From CAVPNY01 sp963706905 (GTDB lineage: Bacteria; Chloroflexota; Anaerolineae; Anaerolineales; UBA4823): a stretch of 64,000 nucleotides of DNA. This document shows, piece by piece, positions 19,264 to 28,683 of this stretch. The DNA lies in NCBI GenBank assembly GCA_963706905.1, contig CAVPNY010000018.1:62001-126000 (forward strand), in the 5' to 3' direction. The notes under the pieces are model-generated. The model made no database searches, had not been told where the DNA came from, and was given only the letters and a program-made list of their open reading frames with translations. Within the stretch, counting starts at the first letter, position 1. Each line of letters begins with the position of its first letter. The position numbers and the translations under genes are program-made.

Positions 19264-19881
19264 TCATCTGGTAACCAATATCACAACCACAATAATGATC
19301 AGGATCAAGATCCCCAGTCCGATCCACATCCTCCGGGAGGATAACACCTCTCCGGCCATATCTTTAGCCACCGAAGCCGCAAACGCAGTTTCCGATGGGG
19401 GTGTATACGCAACCTCTTTTCCGGTTTCCTGGGCAGCCATGCGTGCCAGCAAAGCCTGGTTCATCGCCAGCAGCCCCTGGTTGATAATGCTTTTACTGGC
19501 TGAATCCAATAAGCGTTGTCCCACGCTGGCCAGTTTCCCCCCGATCTGCATCTCGCCTTCATACTTCATCAGGGTTCTTCCATCCTCCTGGGCAACCAGC
19601 TGGACATTGCCAATCCCATTCACGAAGCCAGGTTTGCCCTTACCCTCCACCGTCAACGTGCAGCTCTCGGGAGGCACCTCGTTCGAGACGAGTATCTTCC
19701 CGGAAAATTCGCCCGCCACTGGACCTACTCGAACGTTCATTTGACCCTGGTATTCATTTTCACTGATCTGTTCCAGGCTCTCGGTTCCGGGCAGCGCTGT
19801 GGAAAGGACTTCCGGATCCCGGATAATTTTCCACACCTCGGTCTGGGGTCCATCGAATGTATATTCGCCTTCCAATTTCAT
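19264..19881 (-). CDS. CoxG-like SRPBCC protein with C-terminal membrane anchor
   Basis: A 205-residue protein. Residues 1-145 are a CO-dehydrogenase subunit G type START-like domain (MKLEGEYTFDGP, DPEVLSTALPG, GPVAGEFSGKI). A linker leads to a very hydrophobic anchor at about 183-203 ending VTR. CoxG-type proteins recruit or mature Mo-hydroxylases at the membrane. The ATG overlaps the stop of the Mo-subunit gene (ATGA), and it closes the cluster B operon. This supports a membrane-attached hydroxylase passing electrons toward the quinone pool (inference). Confidence 0.9.
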   Translation of the reverse strand: MKLEGEYTFDGPQTEVWKIIRDPEVLSTALPGTESLEQISENEYQGQMNVRVGPVAGEFSGKILVSNEVPPESCTLTVEGKGKPGFVNGIGNVQLVAQEDGRTLMKYEGEMQIGGKLASVGQRLLDSASKSIINQGLLAMNQALLARMAAQETGKEVAYTPPSETAFAASVAKDMAGEVLSSRRMWIGLGILILIIIVVVILVTR

Positions 19882-22223
19882 CGCTTCTCCTTCTTCTCTT
19901 CCAGCAGCTCAAATAAACGGTTGGGGCTGAGTGGCGTTTCAAGAATTTCTAAATCGAAATCCGATAGGGCATTCTCCAGCGCCTGGGCAAACAGTGCTGG
20001 CACTGGAATAGTTCCTGCTTCGCCGACGCCCTTGGTGCCTAATTGATTGAGTGGCGAACGGGTAATCTCATGCCCAATTTCGATGCGTGGCACCTCGGAG
20101 GCTGAAGGGATTAAATAATCTGCTAAGGAGGCATTCAGGAGTTGCCCGTTCTCGCTAAACACCAGTTGCTCATAAAAAGCGTTCCCGATGCCCATTGCCA
20201 CACCCCCGTGAATCTGCCCATCCAGAATCAAGGGATTTAAGATCGTACCGCAATCTTCTACGGTTACATATCGTTTTATCTCCACCATCATGGTCCCCAG
20301 GTCCACTTCCAGGATCATGGCGTGGGCGCCAAAGGCGGCGGCACAATACTGCGGACCAAAGTACTCAGTTGCTTCCAGGCCCGGCTCTGTGCCAGGTTGA
20401 ACAGCGCCCCGCAATGGATTTGCCAGCGAAGCCAGTTCGCCTAGCGAGATGGATACATTGGGCATGTCCGCCACTCTCACCAGCCCGCCTTCGAGTTCCA
20501 GTTCCTCTTCCGGCGTTTCCAGCACCTTACTCGCCAGTTTAAGCACCTTATCCCGCACTACCAGGGCGGAAGCGTGGATGGCGTTGCCAGCCACTACCGC
20601 TCCGCGACTGGCAAAAGTTCCCGTTCCCCAATGAAATTCTGATGTATCCCCGGTCACCAGATGGACATCCTTGATGTCCACCCCTAATTGCTCAGCGACA
20701 ATCTGGGCAAAGGAAGTAAAGTGACCTTGTCCCTGCGTTCCAACGCCCGTCGCCACGCGAATCTTTCCGCTCGCCTCAACCGTTACTCTGGCACCCTCGT
20801 ACGGGCCAACACCGGTTGTCTCAATAAACGCCACCAGGCCGATTCCCACGTGCCGGCCTGCCGCACGCAGGCGAGGTCCTTCCTCTTTGACGAATTGCTC
20901 ATAACCGATCATCTGCGCAGCTTTCTCAAGCACGGGTTTGTAATTCCCGCTGTCCAGGATCAGCGGAGCGAAGGCCTGATCGATGATTTTGCGTTCATAA
21001 GGAAATGCATCTGCTGGAATTAGATTGCGCTTGCGGATTTCAAGCGGGTCCATTCCCAATTGCCTGGCAGCGATATCCATCATCCTTTCAATCACATAGA
21101 TCCCCTGGGGACGACCGGCGCCGCGAATAGGGGTGGTCAGGGTCTTGTTTGTGAAGACCACCTTGAGGTCACTGTGATAATTAAGGATGTCATAACCCCC
21201 CAAAACATGCGATTGTGTGTTGAGTGGGATGGTTAGTCCGTATGGGTCATAAGCACCCGAATCATGCAGGAAATCGTGACTTAAACCCAGGATGCGCCCA
21301 TCTCGGTTTACAGCAATTTCAACTTCGTGTACCTGCCTGCGTTCCTGGGTAGTGGCGTAGAAATTCTCATGCCGGTCTTCGATCCATTTCACTGGTCGCC
21401 CAAGTTTCTTGGATATCCACGGGATCATGATCTCTTCCGGGTAATGCATCATCATTTTGGGACCAAAGCCGCCCCCGATGAATGGCGCGATCACCCGCAC
21501 CTGACCTTCCGATAAACCTAACCGGCTGGCGATGCCGTTCCGAATGGGAATTGGCGCCTGCGTGGTGTCCCAAACTGTCAAGAACTGGTTCTTCGCATCC
21601 CAATCGGCCACGATGCCCCGATTTTCCATCGCTCCAGCGGCACCGCGGTCAATATCGAACTTTCTCTTGATCACCACCTCCGCCTGGTCCCTGGCAGCCG
21701 CATAATCGCCTCTTTTTTGAGTGAGATGGGCCGCCAGATTTGACTCGAGATCATCATGGATAAGGGGAGAGGCGGGATCAAGTGACTTTTTGATGTCTAC
21801 AACTGCTTCCAACGGTTCATAGTCAACCAGGATATCCTCCGCCGCATCTTCAGCAATATACCGGCTCTCAGCAATGACCAGCGCGATGGGCTCGCCCACA
21901 TGCCGCACCTTATCTTTGGCCAGGGGAACCTGGCGGCGGGAGTTGAAGGTGACTTCTTTTAGGGTAGGGGGAGGTGATACTAACGGGGGTCCAGGCTGCC
22001 ACTCGTCACCCATATCCGCTGCAGTGATTACCGCCACCACGCCTGGTCGCTGGCGGGCTTCCGAGACATCGATACCCCGTATGTACGCGTGGGCGTAGTC
22101 GCTGCGTAGAAAAGCAGCGTGCAGCATGCCTGGAATATTCACATCATCGACAAATAGCGCTTGCCCGGTCAGCAGGCGGGGATCTTCGTTGCGTTTTATC
22201 CGTTGCCCAATTATTTTTGTCAT
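19878..22223 (-). CDS. xanthine-dehydrogenase/CoxL-like Mo-cofactor subunit, copy B
   Basis: A 781-residue catalytic subunit of a molybdenum hydroxylase. The N-terminal Ald_Xan_dh_C (a/b hammerhead) domain has RIKRNEDPRLLTGQ and VRHVGEPIALVIA. The Mo-pterin domain has FIGGGFGPKMM, TPIRGAGRPQG and GVGTQGQGH, with catalytic Glu in GTKGVGEAGTIP near the C terminus. The CODH active loop AYxCSFR is absent (IRGAGR instead), so it is not a form I CO dehydrogenase. It more likely hydroxylates an aldehyde or N-heterocycle carbon. It acts with the FeS and FAD subunits directly upstream. The gene is full length, in contrast to the frameshift-ridden copy A. Confidence 0.92.
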   Translation of the reverse strand: MTKIIGQRIKRNEDPRLLTGQALFVDDVNIPGMLHAAFLRSDYAHAYIRGIDVSEARQRPGVVAVITAADMGDEWQPGPPLVSPPPTLKEVTFNSRRQVPLAKDKVRHVGEPIALVIAESRYIAEDAAEDILVDYEPLEAVVDIKKSLDPASPLIHDDLESNLAAHLTQKRGDYAAARDQAEVVIKRKFDIDRGAAGAMENRGIVADWDAKNQFLTVWDTTQAPIPIRNGIASRLGLSEGQVRVIAPFIGGGFGPKMMMHYPEEIMIPWISKKLGRPVKWIEDRHENFYATTQERRQVHEVEIAVNRDGRILGLSHDFLHDSGAYDPYGLTIPLNTQSHVLGGYDILNYHSDLKVVFTNKTLTTPIRGAGRPQGIYVIERMMDIAARQLGMDPLEIRKRNLIPADAFPYERKIIDQAFAPLILDSGNYKPVLEKAAQMIGYEQFVKEEGPRLRAAGRHVGIGLVAFIETTGVGPYEGARVTVEASGKIRVATGVGTQGQGHFTSFAQIVAEQLGVDIKDVHLVTGDTSEFHWGTGTFASRGAVVAGNAIHASALVVRDKVLKLASKVLETPEEELELEGGLVRVADMPNVSISLGELASLANPLRGAVQPGTEPGLEATEYFGPQYCAAAFGAHAMILEVDLGTMMVEIKRYVTVEDCGTILNPLILDGQIHGGVAMGIGNAFYEQLVFSENGQLLNASLADYLIPSASEVPRIEIGHEITRSPLNQLGTKGVGEAGTIPVPALFAQALENALSDFDLEILETPLSPNRLFELLEEKKEKR

Positions 22224-22295
22224 AGATTGATTCCTATCAATAGGTGCACTTTATCCAGGGTAAGGAAAATGATGCTAATGATCTTACTGCGATCA

Positions 22296-22772
22296 TTAAG
22301 TTCTCATCTTCTCGGCGGCAAGTTTGACTGAATCTACGATATGTTGATAGCCTGTGCACCGGCAGAGATTTCCGGAAATCGCATGGCGGATCTCTTCTTC
22401 ATCGGGATCAGGGTTGCTTTCCAGGAAAGGCACCAGCGTCATAAAGATCCCGGGGGTACAGAAGCCACATTGTGCTCCGTGAGCTTCCCAAAAAGCTTCC
22501 TGGATCGGATGCAGCTTTTCCGGAGTTCCCAATCCTTCGACGGTCATGATTTCGTGCCCATCGGCCTGCACAGCAAACATCAGGCAGGAGCGTACAGGTT
22601 GGCCATCGAATAATACCGTGCATGCTCCACATACACCGTGTTCGCAGCCAACATGCGTCCCGGTTAAATTCAGTTCATGGCGTAGGAAGTCACTTAGCAG
22701 AAGCCGCGCTTCAACTGTGCAGCGATAATCCTTTCCATTGACATTGACGGCTACCAAATGATGATCGCTCAT
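22296..22772 (-). CDS. 2Fe-2S subunit of Mo-hydroxylase, copy B
   Basis: A 158-residue CoxS/XdhC-type protein. The ferredoxin-like cluster is bound by CEHGVCGACTVL plus a Cys at VRSC. The second, helical cluster is bound by CGFCTPG and GNLCRCTGY. It relays electrons from the Mo centre to the FAD subunit. It lies between the FAD and Mo subunit genes, in the conventional M-S-L order of cox-like operons. No irregularity. Confidence 0.95.
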   Translation of the reverse strand: MSDHHLVAVNVNGKDYRCTVEARLLLSDFLRHELNLTGTHVGCEHGVCGACTVLFDGQPVRSCLMFAVQADGHEIMTVEGLGTPEKLHPIQEAFWEAHGAQCGFCTPGIFMTLVPFLESNPDPDEEEIRHAISGNLCRCTGYQHIVDSVKLAAEKMRT

Positions 22773-22819
22773 GAATATCTCCTGCTAAAGCACGTATAAA
22801 ATTGGAAGTATGGTTCGCC

Positions 22820-23704
22820 TCACAACATATTTCTCCGGGCACGCTCAAAAGCTGCTTCCAAAGCCCGCAGTGTAAGCGTCTTCACCAGATGCCGGCGATA
22901 CCCGGCCGTAGCATGAATATCACTGCTGGGGTCGATATCCTCAGTCGCCGCGATCTCAGCCGCTGCGCGGATTGCCTCAGGGCTAGGGACCTGACCGATA
23001 AGCGCTCCAACCGCCCGCCGGGCATCCATTGGCCCATCCCCGACACTGAATAATTCAATGCGGGCGCTTTGACAGCGTTGCCCCTTGTCCAGGCTCACCA
23101 GGGTCACTACCCCAACCAGGGCGAAATCATGCGGGCGGCGCGACACCTCCTTCAATGCCCAACCTGAACTGGATGGGATTGGCGGTATCGCGATCTCGGT
23201 CAGTAACTCTTCTGGCTCAGCCTGGGTGGTGCAAATCCCGATGAAGAAATTTTTCGCTGGAACCCATCGCTCTCCCGACTGGCTGCGTAAATGAAAGCGC
23301 CCATCCAATACCACGCTCACAGCCACCAATTCTGCCGATGGATCTGCGTGAGAAATGCTCCCTCCAAAGGTACCTCGAGATCGAATCTGCGGGGTGGCAA
23401 TATTAGGCATAGTTTCATGAATGAGTGGAGCTCGTTCGGCGACCAGCCAGTCGCGTTCCACCTGTACATGCCGGGTCATCGCTCCGATCAACAATCCACC
23501 GTTCTCATCGGGACGGATAAAAGCCAGATCAGATATGTTATTCAAATCGACCAACACCGATGGCTGGGCCAGGCGAAAATTCATCATGGGAATCAGGCTT
23601 TGTCCACCTGCCAGAAGCTTGGCATCATAACCGTATTTATCCATAAGGGATAAGGCTTCATCTACTGTTGTGGGAGCAGAATAATCGAAAGGAGCTGGTT
23701 TCAT
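22820..23704 (-). CDS. FAD-binding subunit of Mo-hydroxylase, copy B
   Basis: A 294-residue CoxM-type flavoprotein. The FAD-binding motifs KLLAGGQSLIPMM (about 30-42) and IRSRGTFGGSISHADPSAE (about 107-125) are complete. The C-terminal domain includes GWALKEVSRRPHDFALVG and ATAGYRRHLVKTLTLRAL. It accepts electrons from the FeS subunit and passes them to an unknown acceptor. It stands first among the three hydroxylase genes of cluster B, with a 152-base gap to the NmrA-like gene where I see no gene. Confidence 0.95.
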   Translation of the reverse strand: MKPAPFDYSAPTTVDEALSLMDKYGYDAKLLAGGQSLIPMMNFRLAQPSVLVDLNNISDLAFIRPDENGGLLIGAMTRHVQVERDWLVAERAPLIHETMPNIATPQIRSRGTFGGSISHADPSAELVAVSVVLDGRFHLRSQSGERWVPAKNFFIGICTTQAEPEELLTEIAIPPIPSSSGWALKEVSRRPHDFALVGVVTLVSLDKGQRCQSARIELFSVGDGPMDARRAVGALIGQVPSPEAIRAAAEIAATEDIDPSSDIHATAGYRRHLVKTLTLRALEAAFERARRNML

Positions 23705-23856
23705 AAGCGTTCCTGCCTCCTCGTTGTTAGTTGATTCTACAAGAAAACAAGTAAAATCTCACCATTAATTCTTTGTCATTCAATACTCGATTTTCGATAG
23801 CATTTCAATTCCAGTACGAAACGCCAGCATCTTCCACAATATTTCAGACGCATCAT

Positions 23857-24738
23857 CTACATCCCGCTGTGTACCTCTTGTACCTGTTGCTGGCTGGCTT
23901 GTACTATAAAGATTTCGAGAGTTATTGGGGATTTATTAAGCAGCCAGTTTAGTGTCATGGGATTTCCGGATAAACCATATTGAGCGTAATAGCGGAACAT
24001 CCTGGTTAAGGCATCGATCTGGTAGTCGCCCAGGCCTCTGAACCGGGCTTGCTGCTCCCATTCTGATAGGGAGATGACTCTGATTCTAACTGGTTTATGG
24101 AAATATTTGCTCAAGATTGCGGCGATCTCATTTTGCGATAAGCCATGTGTGCCCACCAGTTCGTAGGTAGCATTCTGATGACCGGGTTCAGTCATCACGA
24201 TCGCCGCCGCCTGGGCGACATCCATCAGATCAACGAGACTTAAACAGGTTTCTTCAGGGTACGGTACCGGGTAAATGCCCTGATCGCAGATACTTTCCCA
24301 GCTCGCCAGTATATTCTGCATATAAACGGCAGGTTGTAGGATGGTGTATGGCAGTCCGGATTGGATCAGCTGCTCCTCGACGCGCAGCTTTTTCCAGTGG
24401 TGTGGCATCGCCTCTGTCTGGGGGTGAAGCACAGAATGAAAGACAAAGTGCTCGACTCCGGCAGATTGCGCTGCGGCGATAATAGTCTGGCCGATCGTTA
24501 CCTCGTCCGGGCTGACATTGGGGCAGATATGGTAAACTCCCCTGATCCGGTCACAGGCTCGCTCCATATCTTGCACATTTCTCATCTCCCCCATGACAAC
24601 ATCTTGAACGCCGAGGGATCGCATTGGGGGAATGTGATCAGGCCGGTGGACCAGTCCGCGCACACTTTCACCCTTTGCAAGCAGGACTTGCAGGATTGCC
24701 CGGCCAGTTTTACCAGCTGAGCCAGTAACCAGGATCAT
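23857..24738 (-). CDS. NmrA-family NAD(P)-binding protein
   Basis: A 293-residue atypical short-chain dehydrogenase of the NmrA/HSCARG type. The Rossmann motif is ILVTGSAGKTGRAIL at the N terminus. A GVYHICPNVSPDE segment follows the fourth strand, and HFVFHSVLHPQ contains the region where classical SDRs have Tyr-Lys. The catalytic YxxxK is not evident, so it may act as a redox sensor or an isomerase-like protein. It sits in cluster B between the tandem cyclase and the hydroxylase subunits, read in the same direction. Confidence 0.85.
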   Translation of the reverse strand: MILVTGSAGKTGRAILQVLLAKGESVRGLVHRPDHIPPMRSLGVQDVVMGEMRNVQDMERACDRIRGVYHICPNVSPDEVTIGQTIIAAAQSAGVEHFVFHSVLHPQTEAMPHHWKKLRVEEQLIQSGLPYTILQPAVYMQNILASWESICDQGIYPVPYPEETCLSLVDLMDVAQAAAIVMTEPGHQNATYELVGTHGLSQNEIAAILSKYFHKPVRIRVISLSEWEQQARFRGLGDYQIDALTRMFRYYAQYGLSGNPMTLNWLLNKSPITLEIFIVQASQQQVQEVHSGM

Positions 24739-24772
24739 TTCAGATCAGGAATTAGCTGCGAATGGTTCAAAT

Positions 24773-26446
24773 TTAACTGGCTTCCTTGAAGGCGATGAAC
24801 CGGCCCCACATGGAGGTGACTTCAACTGCTTTCTGTAAAAAGCAGCCGATGTAGTATCTGCCACTTTTGGCTCCGGCAATATCCTTGCTCAGGTTTTCTG
24901 CGTGCAGGATTCCCTTTGGGAAAAGATTCAGGTGCGTATCTTGATAATACTTTTCCAATGGATACATTTCGTCCCAATCTTTGCCAAAAGTCTCAATCAG
25001 CTTGCGATTAGCTTCCTCAAATGTCTTGGGGTGCCAGATGCGTTGGATGGTGTTCATTGGGTGATCCTGACTCACCGCATCAATGGCCGACCACTTGATC
25101 TTTTTATCGATGCACCATTGGGAAAAGTCTGGCGAAGGTCCCGGGTGCTTGATCATATAGCGAAACTCGTCCGACTCCGGGCTATTCCATCCATACTTAT
25201 GCCAGCCCGTCTTCAGGATCAGAATATCTCCTGGTTGGATGTCCACCACGCTTTCGATCATTTGAGGAGTATAAACACTTGAGTCCGAAACCAGGTGCGA
25301 GATATCTGCAATCACTCCTGGGCCGACCCAATGCTCCAGGGGCACCTGGCCGATAGCCCGCCCGGCCGGCCAGAAGTGCTTCTCTCCATCCATGTGTGTC
25401 GCCAGGTGAATGCTGGCATTGCAAATGGAGCCATTTCTGCCCATTCCAAAATTTTGCCCGCCAACCCGTTTCGTATAGGTGACTGTCAGGGGAATATCGT
25501 TGGCCCATTGCGGCGTCTGGACACTGAACGGGACGGTGAGATCCAGCATTTCGGTGGAGGCCATGAACTGGAAGAATTCGGTTTCATCCATCCCTTCCGG
25601 AGGTAGCCAGGCGCAGGCCCACGCCCAGGCGGTTTCTACCTCCATAAATGGAATCGGGTGGATCATGATCCAGGCGCGTTTGTTCTTCAATTGGTCGATG
25701 TCGCCGACAATACACTCCGCCAGCAGGAGGTGTGCTTTCGGCATCGTCGAGTGGGTCATCTGGTAGTATTCATCTTGAGGGAACATCTCATCCCATGATT
25801 TCCCATAACCTGCTTTCAATTTTGCCTGGGCTTTCTCAAATTCTCTGGCATGCATATAACGGATGGGTGTATTCATGGGGTGTTCTGCACAGCCACAATC
25901 GACCCCAATGATCTTGAGCTTCATGTCCAGGGCCCATTTGAAGAACTCGGGGGAAGGGCCTGGATGCCGGATCAGAAATCCAAATTCCTTAAACTCAACT
26001 CCACCTTGTGCATTCGGATTATAGACATCTGGCTGATCCCAGGAATAACGATGGTAGCCAGTGTTTATGATCAGAATATCACCTTCTTTAACGGTTGCCC
26101 GCTGGGTGATCATTTCTGGCGTGTATAGACTGTAATCCGAGACGGCATCTGAGATATCCACCACAACGCCTTCACCGCACAGTCTGTCCAGCGGGATATC
26201 TGCGATCGCTTGCCCACCAGAATGGAAGGCTGTTTCACCCACCAGGTGTGTCCCGACGGTATTGCTCCAATTCAGGATCTGGCCGTTTGCACCCTGCCCG
26301 CCCCCGTATGCTCCAGTCACTCTCTTGAAAAAATGGATCTCCAGGGCCTTTTCACCCGGGAATGGTGGCGTAAATATGCTGCAGCCTTAAGTCAGGTCAA
26401 CTAATTTTGCCGCTGTCAGCGTCTTAATGATTTGTGCGCGATCCAT
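24773..26446 (-). pseudogene. tandem cyclase-family protein with an in-frame stop at codon 20
   Basis: A 557-codon frame from the ATG at 26446 (AAAGGGAGG 6 bases upstream) encodes two PF04199 cyclase domains. After AAKLVDLT the frame meets TAA (26387-26389), then continues correctly with GCSIFTPPFPGEKALEIHFF. Alternatively translation begins at GTG 26320, giving 515 residues but losing the domain's first strand. Domain 1 has TVGTHLVGETAF in place of HxGTHxDxxxH, so most metal ligands are lost. Domain 2 keeps HLATHMDGEKHF (about residue 350). The likely picture is one dead and one active domain. Hydrolysis of an amide or lactam is the family reaction. Confidence 0.8.
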
Positions 26447-26472
26447 AGGTGCCTCCCTTTTCATGATTATGT

Positions 26473-27714
26473 TTAAAACCCATATTTTCCAGCAAATGCA
26501 ACCAGCGCCTGCTCGAAGATGGTCATCGGCGGGCGTACCAATCCAGCCCCAACTTGCCCAACCCCAGCCTCCTTATGCGCTATGCCGGTATTAATGCGCG
26601 GGGTGATGCCGGTTTCGACAACTTTACGTATGTCAATCCCGGTAGGAGTGCCCCGGAAATCGAGTGGCGGGATGGTGAAATACTTGTGCTCGGTATAGGT
26701 GATCTCGTACATTTCCAACGTCGTGTTCATGGCATCCTTGGGGGTTCCACTGACGAAGGTGACAATCGCCGGGGCGCTTGCCATGGCAAATCCCCCGATA
26801 CCCGCCGTCTCTGTGATTGTGCTGTCGCCGATGTCACCGCTGGCGTCCTCCGCTTTGAAACCAGGGAAATAAAGCCCTTGCGGGGTGCCAACCGGCGCCG
26901 TGAACCACCGGTCACCCAGACCGCTCACCCGGATTCCAAAATCGGTGCCATTGCGTGCCATCACACTGACAATTGTGCTCCCCTCGACATTGTGGGCTGC
27001 ATCCGCCATCCCTTTGCAGGCTGCCATCACCGGGTTAAGCACGCTTAGGGCGTTATCGCCCAGGGTGCGGATGATTTGAGAGGCGACTTCGGAATCGCTG
27101 GTCGCCTTTACGATATAGGGGGCGAGGATCTTGGTGAATAGAATTGATCCAGCCTTGTTTCGATTGTGACCCTCATCCCCCATATGCAAAGATTCAGATA
27201 ACAGCACGCGCATATCGATGCCGCCAGCCAATTTGATCGCTTTGCCCAACACCGGCGCCATCACTTCTTCCATCCAGCGCAAGCGATCTAAAACTTCCTC
27301 GCTATATGCACCGTAGCGCAGAACTTTTCCATAGCCTTCATTTAAATTAGAGAATGATTTGTTCCCGTGGGTTTTATTTTCTAAGACATAGACCGACATG
27401 GAAGGACAGGTTATCCCAGCCATCGGTCCGACAGCCTGGTGGTGGTGGCAAGGCTCAAGCTTGATCGCTCCTGATTCAATCAGTGCTCGAGCGTCTGCCT
27501 CGGTCTTGGCTTTCCCTTCGAAAATTAAAGCGCCCGTGATGGCGCCTCGCATTGGACCTGAGGCGCGCTCCCAGGTGATCGGAGGGCCAGCGTGCAGCAG
27601 TAAATCCTCGCGCATGCCGGGGATCACCTCCAGCGCCTTCCCGAGGCCGGTGACCACCGGGCGGGCTTCCATCATGCGTTGTGTAGCTTCCTGATTAGCT
27701 AGTTCAATGTCCAT
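26473..27714 (-). CDS. DUF1116 protein, AllG/YlbE-like, copy B, lacking the N-terminal segment
   Basis: A 413-residue DUF1116 protein, about 57 residues shorter at the N terminus than copy A. It begins at MDIELANQEATQRMMEARPV, with AAAGGAGA 7 bases before the ATG, and keeps CHHHQAVGPMAG, MARNGTDFGIRV and INTGIAHKEAGVGQVGAG. The segment missing here (GLE to VDWxPPA) is found instead at the C terminus of the FdrA protein encoded two genes upstream. Presumed partner of FdrA copy B in a carbamoyl- or acyl-transferring complex. Intact gene. Confidence 0.88.
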   Translation of the reverse strand: MDIELANQEATQRMMEARPVVTGLGKALEVIPGMREDLLLHAGPPITWERASGPMRGAITGALIFEGKAKTEADARALIESGAIKLEPCHHHQAVGPMAGITCPSMSVYVLENKTHGNKSFSNLNEGYGKVLRYGAYSEEVLDRLRWMEEVMAPVLGKAIKLAGGIDMRVLLSESLHMGDEGHNRNKAGSILFTKILAPYIVKATSDSEVASQIIRTLGDNALSVLNPVMAACKGMADAAHNVEGSTIVSVMARNGTDFGIRVSGLGDRWFTAPVGTPQGLYFPGFKAEDASGDIGDSTITETAGIGGFAMASAPAIVTFVSGTPKDAMNTTLEMYEITYTEHKYFTIPPLDFRGTPTGIDIRKVVETGITPRINTGIAHKEAGVGQVGAGLVRPPMTIFEQALVAFAGKYGF

Positions 27715-27773
27715 CGTTCTCTCCTTTTTCGGAACAATGACGCAGGGGCAGATGGATGATAGGTGGCATGCCC

Positions 27774-28670
27774 CTACCTCGATGACTGGCGAGGGAAGCG
27801 TTTACCGGGTTCAAATCGGGAACGAGCTTCTTTCAGAATCTCCTCATAAAGGATCAGGTTGCGATCTTCCAGGTGATCAAAATTTTGTGGGCTATGGCTT
27901 CCCCAGGTGATATAACGAAGCGGATCGGGATCGAGCTTCGTGGCAATGATCTCTTCTGTGCCGCGTGCCTGGGCCAGACGCCAGGCGATTGAACTCAGGA
28001 TCATACTATGCCCAAAACCATAATGCCCTGTCGCGTCTGGTCCGACCAGGTTGCAGGCGACTACGTATACATGATTGTCATATGCACGTGCCGCATTAGT
28101 AATATACCAGATATCGAAGCTGCGTTGCAGAGCAGATACCCTGACAATGATTTCCGCCCCTTTCACCGCCAGTAAGCGGGAGAGCTCCGGAAAATCACCA
28201 TCATAGCAGATGATCATGCCAATATCACCGAGGCTGGTATTGAATACATCCACGCGATCCCCGACTAATACCCATCCCCCACCATCACGCCTTTCCCAGG
28301 GGGCGGGATGGGTCTTATCGTAAATACCGACGATTTCACCATCTGGCCCGATTAATATTGCGGAATTATAGACGTTACCACGTTCGCCGGCCCGACGATA
28401 GGATGGCCAGATTACATAAACACCCAGTTTTTTCGCAGCAGCTTGGATATCATTTGTGATCCGACCCGGAGCTTCATCCACCAGATCCCATAAAGCCTCC
28501 GCATCCAGGCCTGTATCATACCCGGTGGTGACCGTCTCAGGGAATACAATCAAGTCTGCCTGGTATTCATGAGCTGCTCTTTCGAGCCAGACGATGCCTT
28601 TGGCGATATTGGCGTTAACATCATTCGGTGTAATGGCTATTTGCACGCACGCAGCAACAAATTCTCTCAT
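27774..28670 (-). CDS. nitrilase-superfamily carbon-nitrogen hydrolase
   Basis: A 298-residue hydrolase with the full catalytic triad: Glu45 in IVFPETVTTGY, Lys119 in GIYDKTHPAPWE and Cys155 in MIICYDGDFPE. Superfamily enzymes cleave nitriles, amides or N-carbamoyl groups. The context with an FdrA/AllG pair favours an amidase or carbamoylase role (inference). GAGGAGG precedes the ATG. The gene is inserted between FdrA and AllG copy B, whose counterparts are adjacent in cluster A. Confidence 0.92.
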   Translation of the reverse strand: MREFVAACVQIAITPNDVNANIAKGIVWLERAAHEYQADLIVFPETVTTGYDTGLDAEALWDLVDEAPGRITNDIQAAAKKLGVYVIWPSYRRAGERGNVYNSAILIGPDGEIVGIYDKTHPAPWERRDGGGWVLVGDRVDVFNTSLGDIGMIICYDGDFPELSRLLAVKGAEIIVRVSALQRSFDIWYITNAARAYDNHVYVVACNLVGPDATGHYGFGHSMILSSIAWRLAQARGTEEIIATKLDPDPLRYITWGSHSPQNFDHLEDRNLILYEEILKEARSRFEPGKRFPRQSSR

Positions 28671-28683
28671 CCAGAGCCTCCTC

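Noticed and set aside
19878..23704. True carbon monoxide dehydrogenase (coxMSL)
   Set aside because: The large subunit lacks the AYxCSFR active-site loop and has IRGAGR, so only a general Mo-hydroxylase call is justified, despite the M-S-L order and CoxG.
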